The position numbers and the translations under genes are program-made. Source: Ruminococcus sp. CAG:403 (GTDB taxonomy: Bacteria > Bacillota > Clostridia > Oscillospirales > Ruminococcaceae). From it: a stretch of 6,678 nucleotides of DNA. The stretch spans positions 41,719 to 48,396 of the forward strand of contig FR899097.1 in the NCBI GenBank assembly GCA_000437255.1, in the 5' to 3' direction. Below the pieces are notes generated by a model. The model searched no databases. It was not told where the DNA came from and saw only the letters and a list, made by a program, of their open reading frames with translations. This document shows, piece by piece, positions 6,211-6,678 of the stretch. Numbering within the stretch: position 1 is the first letter of the stretch; every line of letters begins with the position of its first letter.

Positions 6211-6678
6211 TTAAAATTGCGGTTCTTGATTGGAATAGGGTGGTGCCGTATCCGATTCTCCATCAGCATACAGCGGCATCGGAATAAGATTGAACTGCTG
6301 CAAAGAGGTAATGCCAGGGAATATCGGAACATCTGTACTCTCCTGCCGAAAATATCCGGGCGCATAGGCAGAAACTGTATAAATGCTGTAGGTGGGTACA
6401 CCGCCCAGTGTAAAGGACTCTGCCAGTTCCGGCGCAGGAAGCGGGATCCGTTCTGTTTCACCGCTTTCATTGGTAATCGCAACTTGTTCCAAACGCATGG
6501 TGCCCGTATCATGGCTGCTGATCATAATGGTTACGCCGGCAAGCGGCATGGCATTGTTGCCCGTTCGAACAATGACCTTTAGCCAGCCGTTCGCAGTAGA
6601 TGGAACAGCAGGCGGCACATCCGGCATACCAGGCGGTAAATCACGCGGCAAGGTTCTGATTTGCTCCATTGGAGCTGC
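6211..6678 (-). CDS. SleC pre/pro-region-like beta-sandwich protein, 5' end outside window
   Basis: The frame is open from the right edge to a TAA at 6213-6211, giving 155 visible residues. An ATG at 6669 is possible, but the 9 bases before it show no ribosome site and the frame stays open beyond it, so the true start may lie outside. Numbering from that ATG, residues 8-25 are proline-rich. From about 28 to 133 there is a carboxypeptidase-regulatory-like fold: GWLKVIVRTG, PLAGVTIMI, TNESGETERIPLPAP, YSIYTVSAYAPGYFRQ, then VPIFPGITSLQQFNLIPM. This matches the N-terminal region of clostridial SleC preproenzymes as I recall it, in which a similar domain precedes the SpoIID domain. A hydrophilic tail ends the protein. 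It has no catalytic motif. It is followed by the SpoIID gene in the same reading frame after only 18 non-coding bases. Its likely job is folding, inhibition or targeting of that enzyme, which is inference. Confidence 0.7.
   Translation of the reverse strand, partial: AAPMEQIRTLPRDLPPGMPDVPPAVPSTANGWLKVIVRTGNNAMPLAGVTIMISSHDTGTMRLEQVAITNESGETERIPLPAPELAESFTLGGVPTYSIYTVSAYAPGYFRQESTDVPIFPGITSLQQFNLIPMPLYADGESDTAPPYSNQEPQF

Overview
The window looks like chromosome from an anaerobic, spore-forming low-to-mid GC Firmicute of the Clostridia, plausibly Oscillospiraceae/Ruminococcaceae. This is inferred from strong AGGAGG-type Shine-Dalgarno sites, clostridial-looking MetG and IlvE proteins, and a SleC-like spore-cortex lytic module. 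No mobile element, CRISPR array, tRNA or rRNA was seen.

Left part (1-2050, minus strand): the gene at the left edge encodes a multi-pass membrane protein resembling the YfhO / PTPS-related (GT-C-like) group, and its 3' end lies outside the window. Upstream of it, on the same strand, is a complete ilvE (branched-chain aminotransferase). Its rho-independent terminator (756-795) separates the two genes. ilvE has a clear extended -10 promoter and a leader of about 95 nt that contains dyad symmetries.

Middle (2167-4264, plus strand): metG (methionyl-tRNA synthetase with a C-terminal tRNA-binding domain) is transcribed divergently from ilvE from a near-consensus sigma-A promoter. It has a short leader that begins with a small hairpin. 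A long-stemmed terminator (4227-4264) follows and probably serves both metG and the converging genes on the right.

Right part (4272-6678, minus strand): three tightly packed genes read right to left. The first is a beta-sandwich protein resembling the N-terminal (pre/pro) region of SleC, open at the window edge. The second has a SpoIID-type catalytic domain followed by three peptidoglycan-binding modules. The third is a 169-residue protein made only of two peptidoglycan-binding modules. None of the visible starts carries a secretion signal. Together they look like a spore-cortex hydrolysis (germination) set. The first two genes are in the same reading frame, divided by one TAA, with a strong ribosome-binding site directly after it. 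SleC is normally a single preproenzyme, so this split is the most interesting point in the window.
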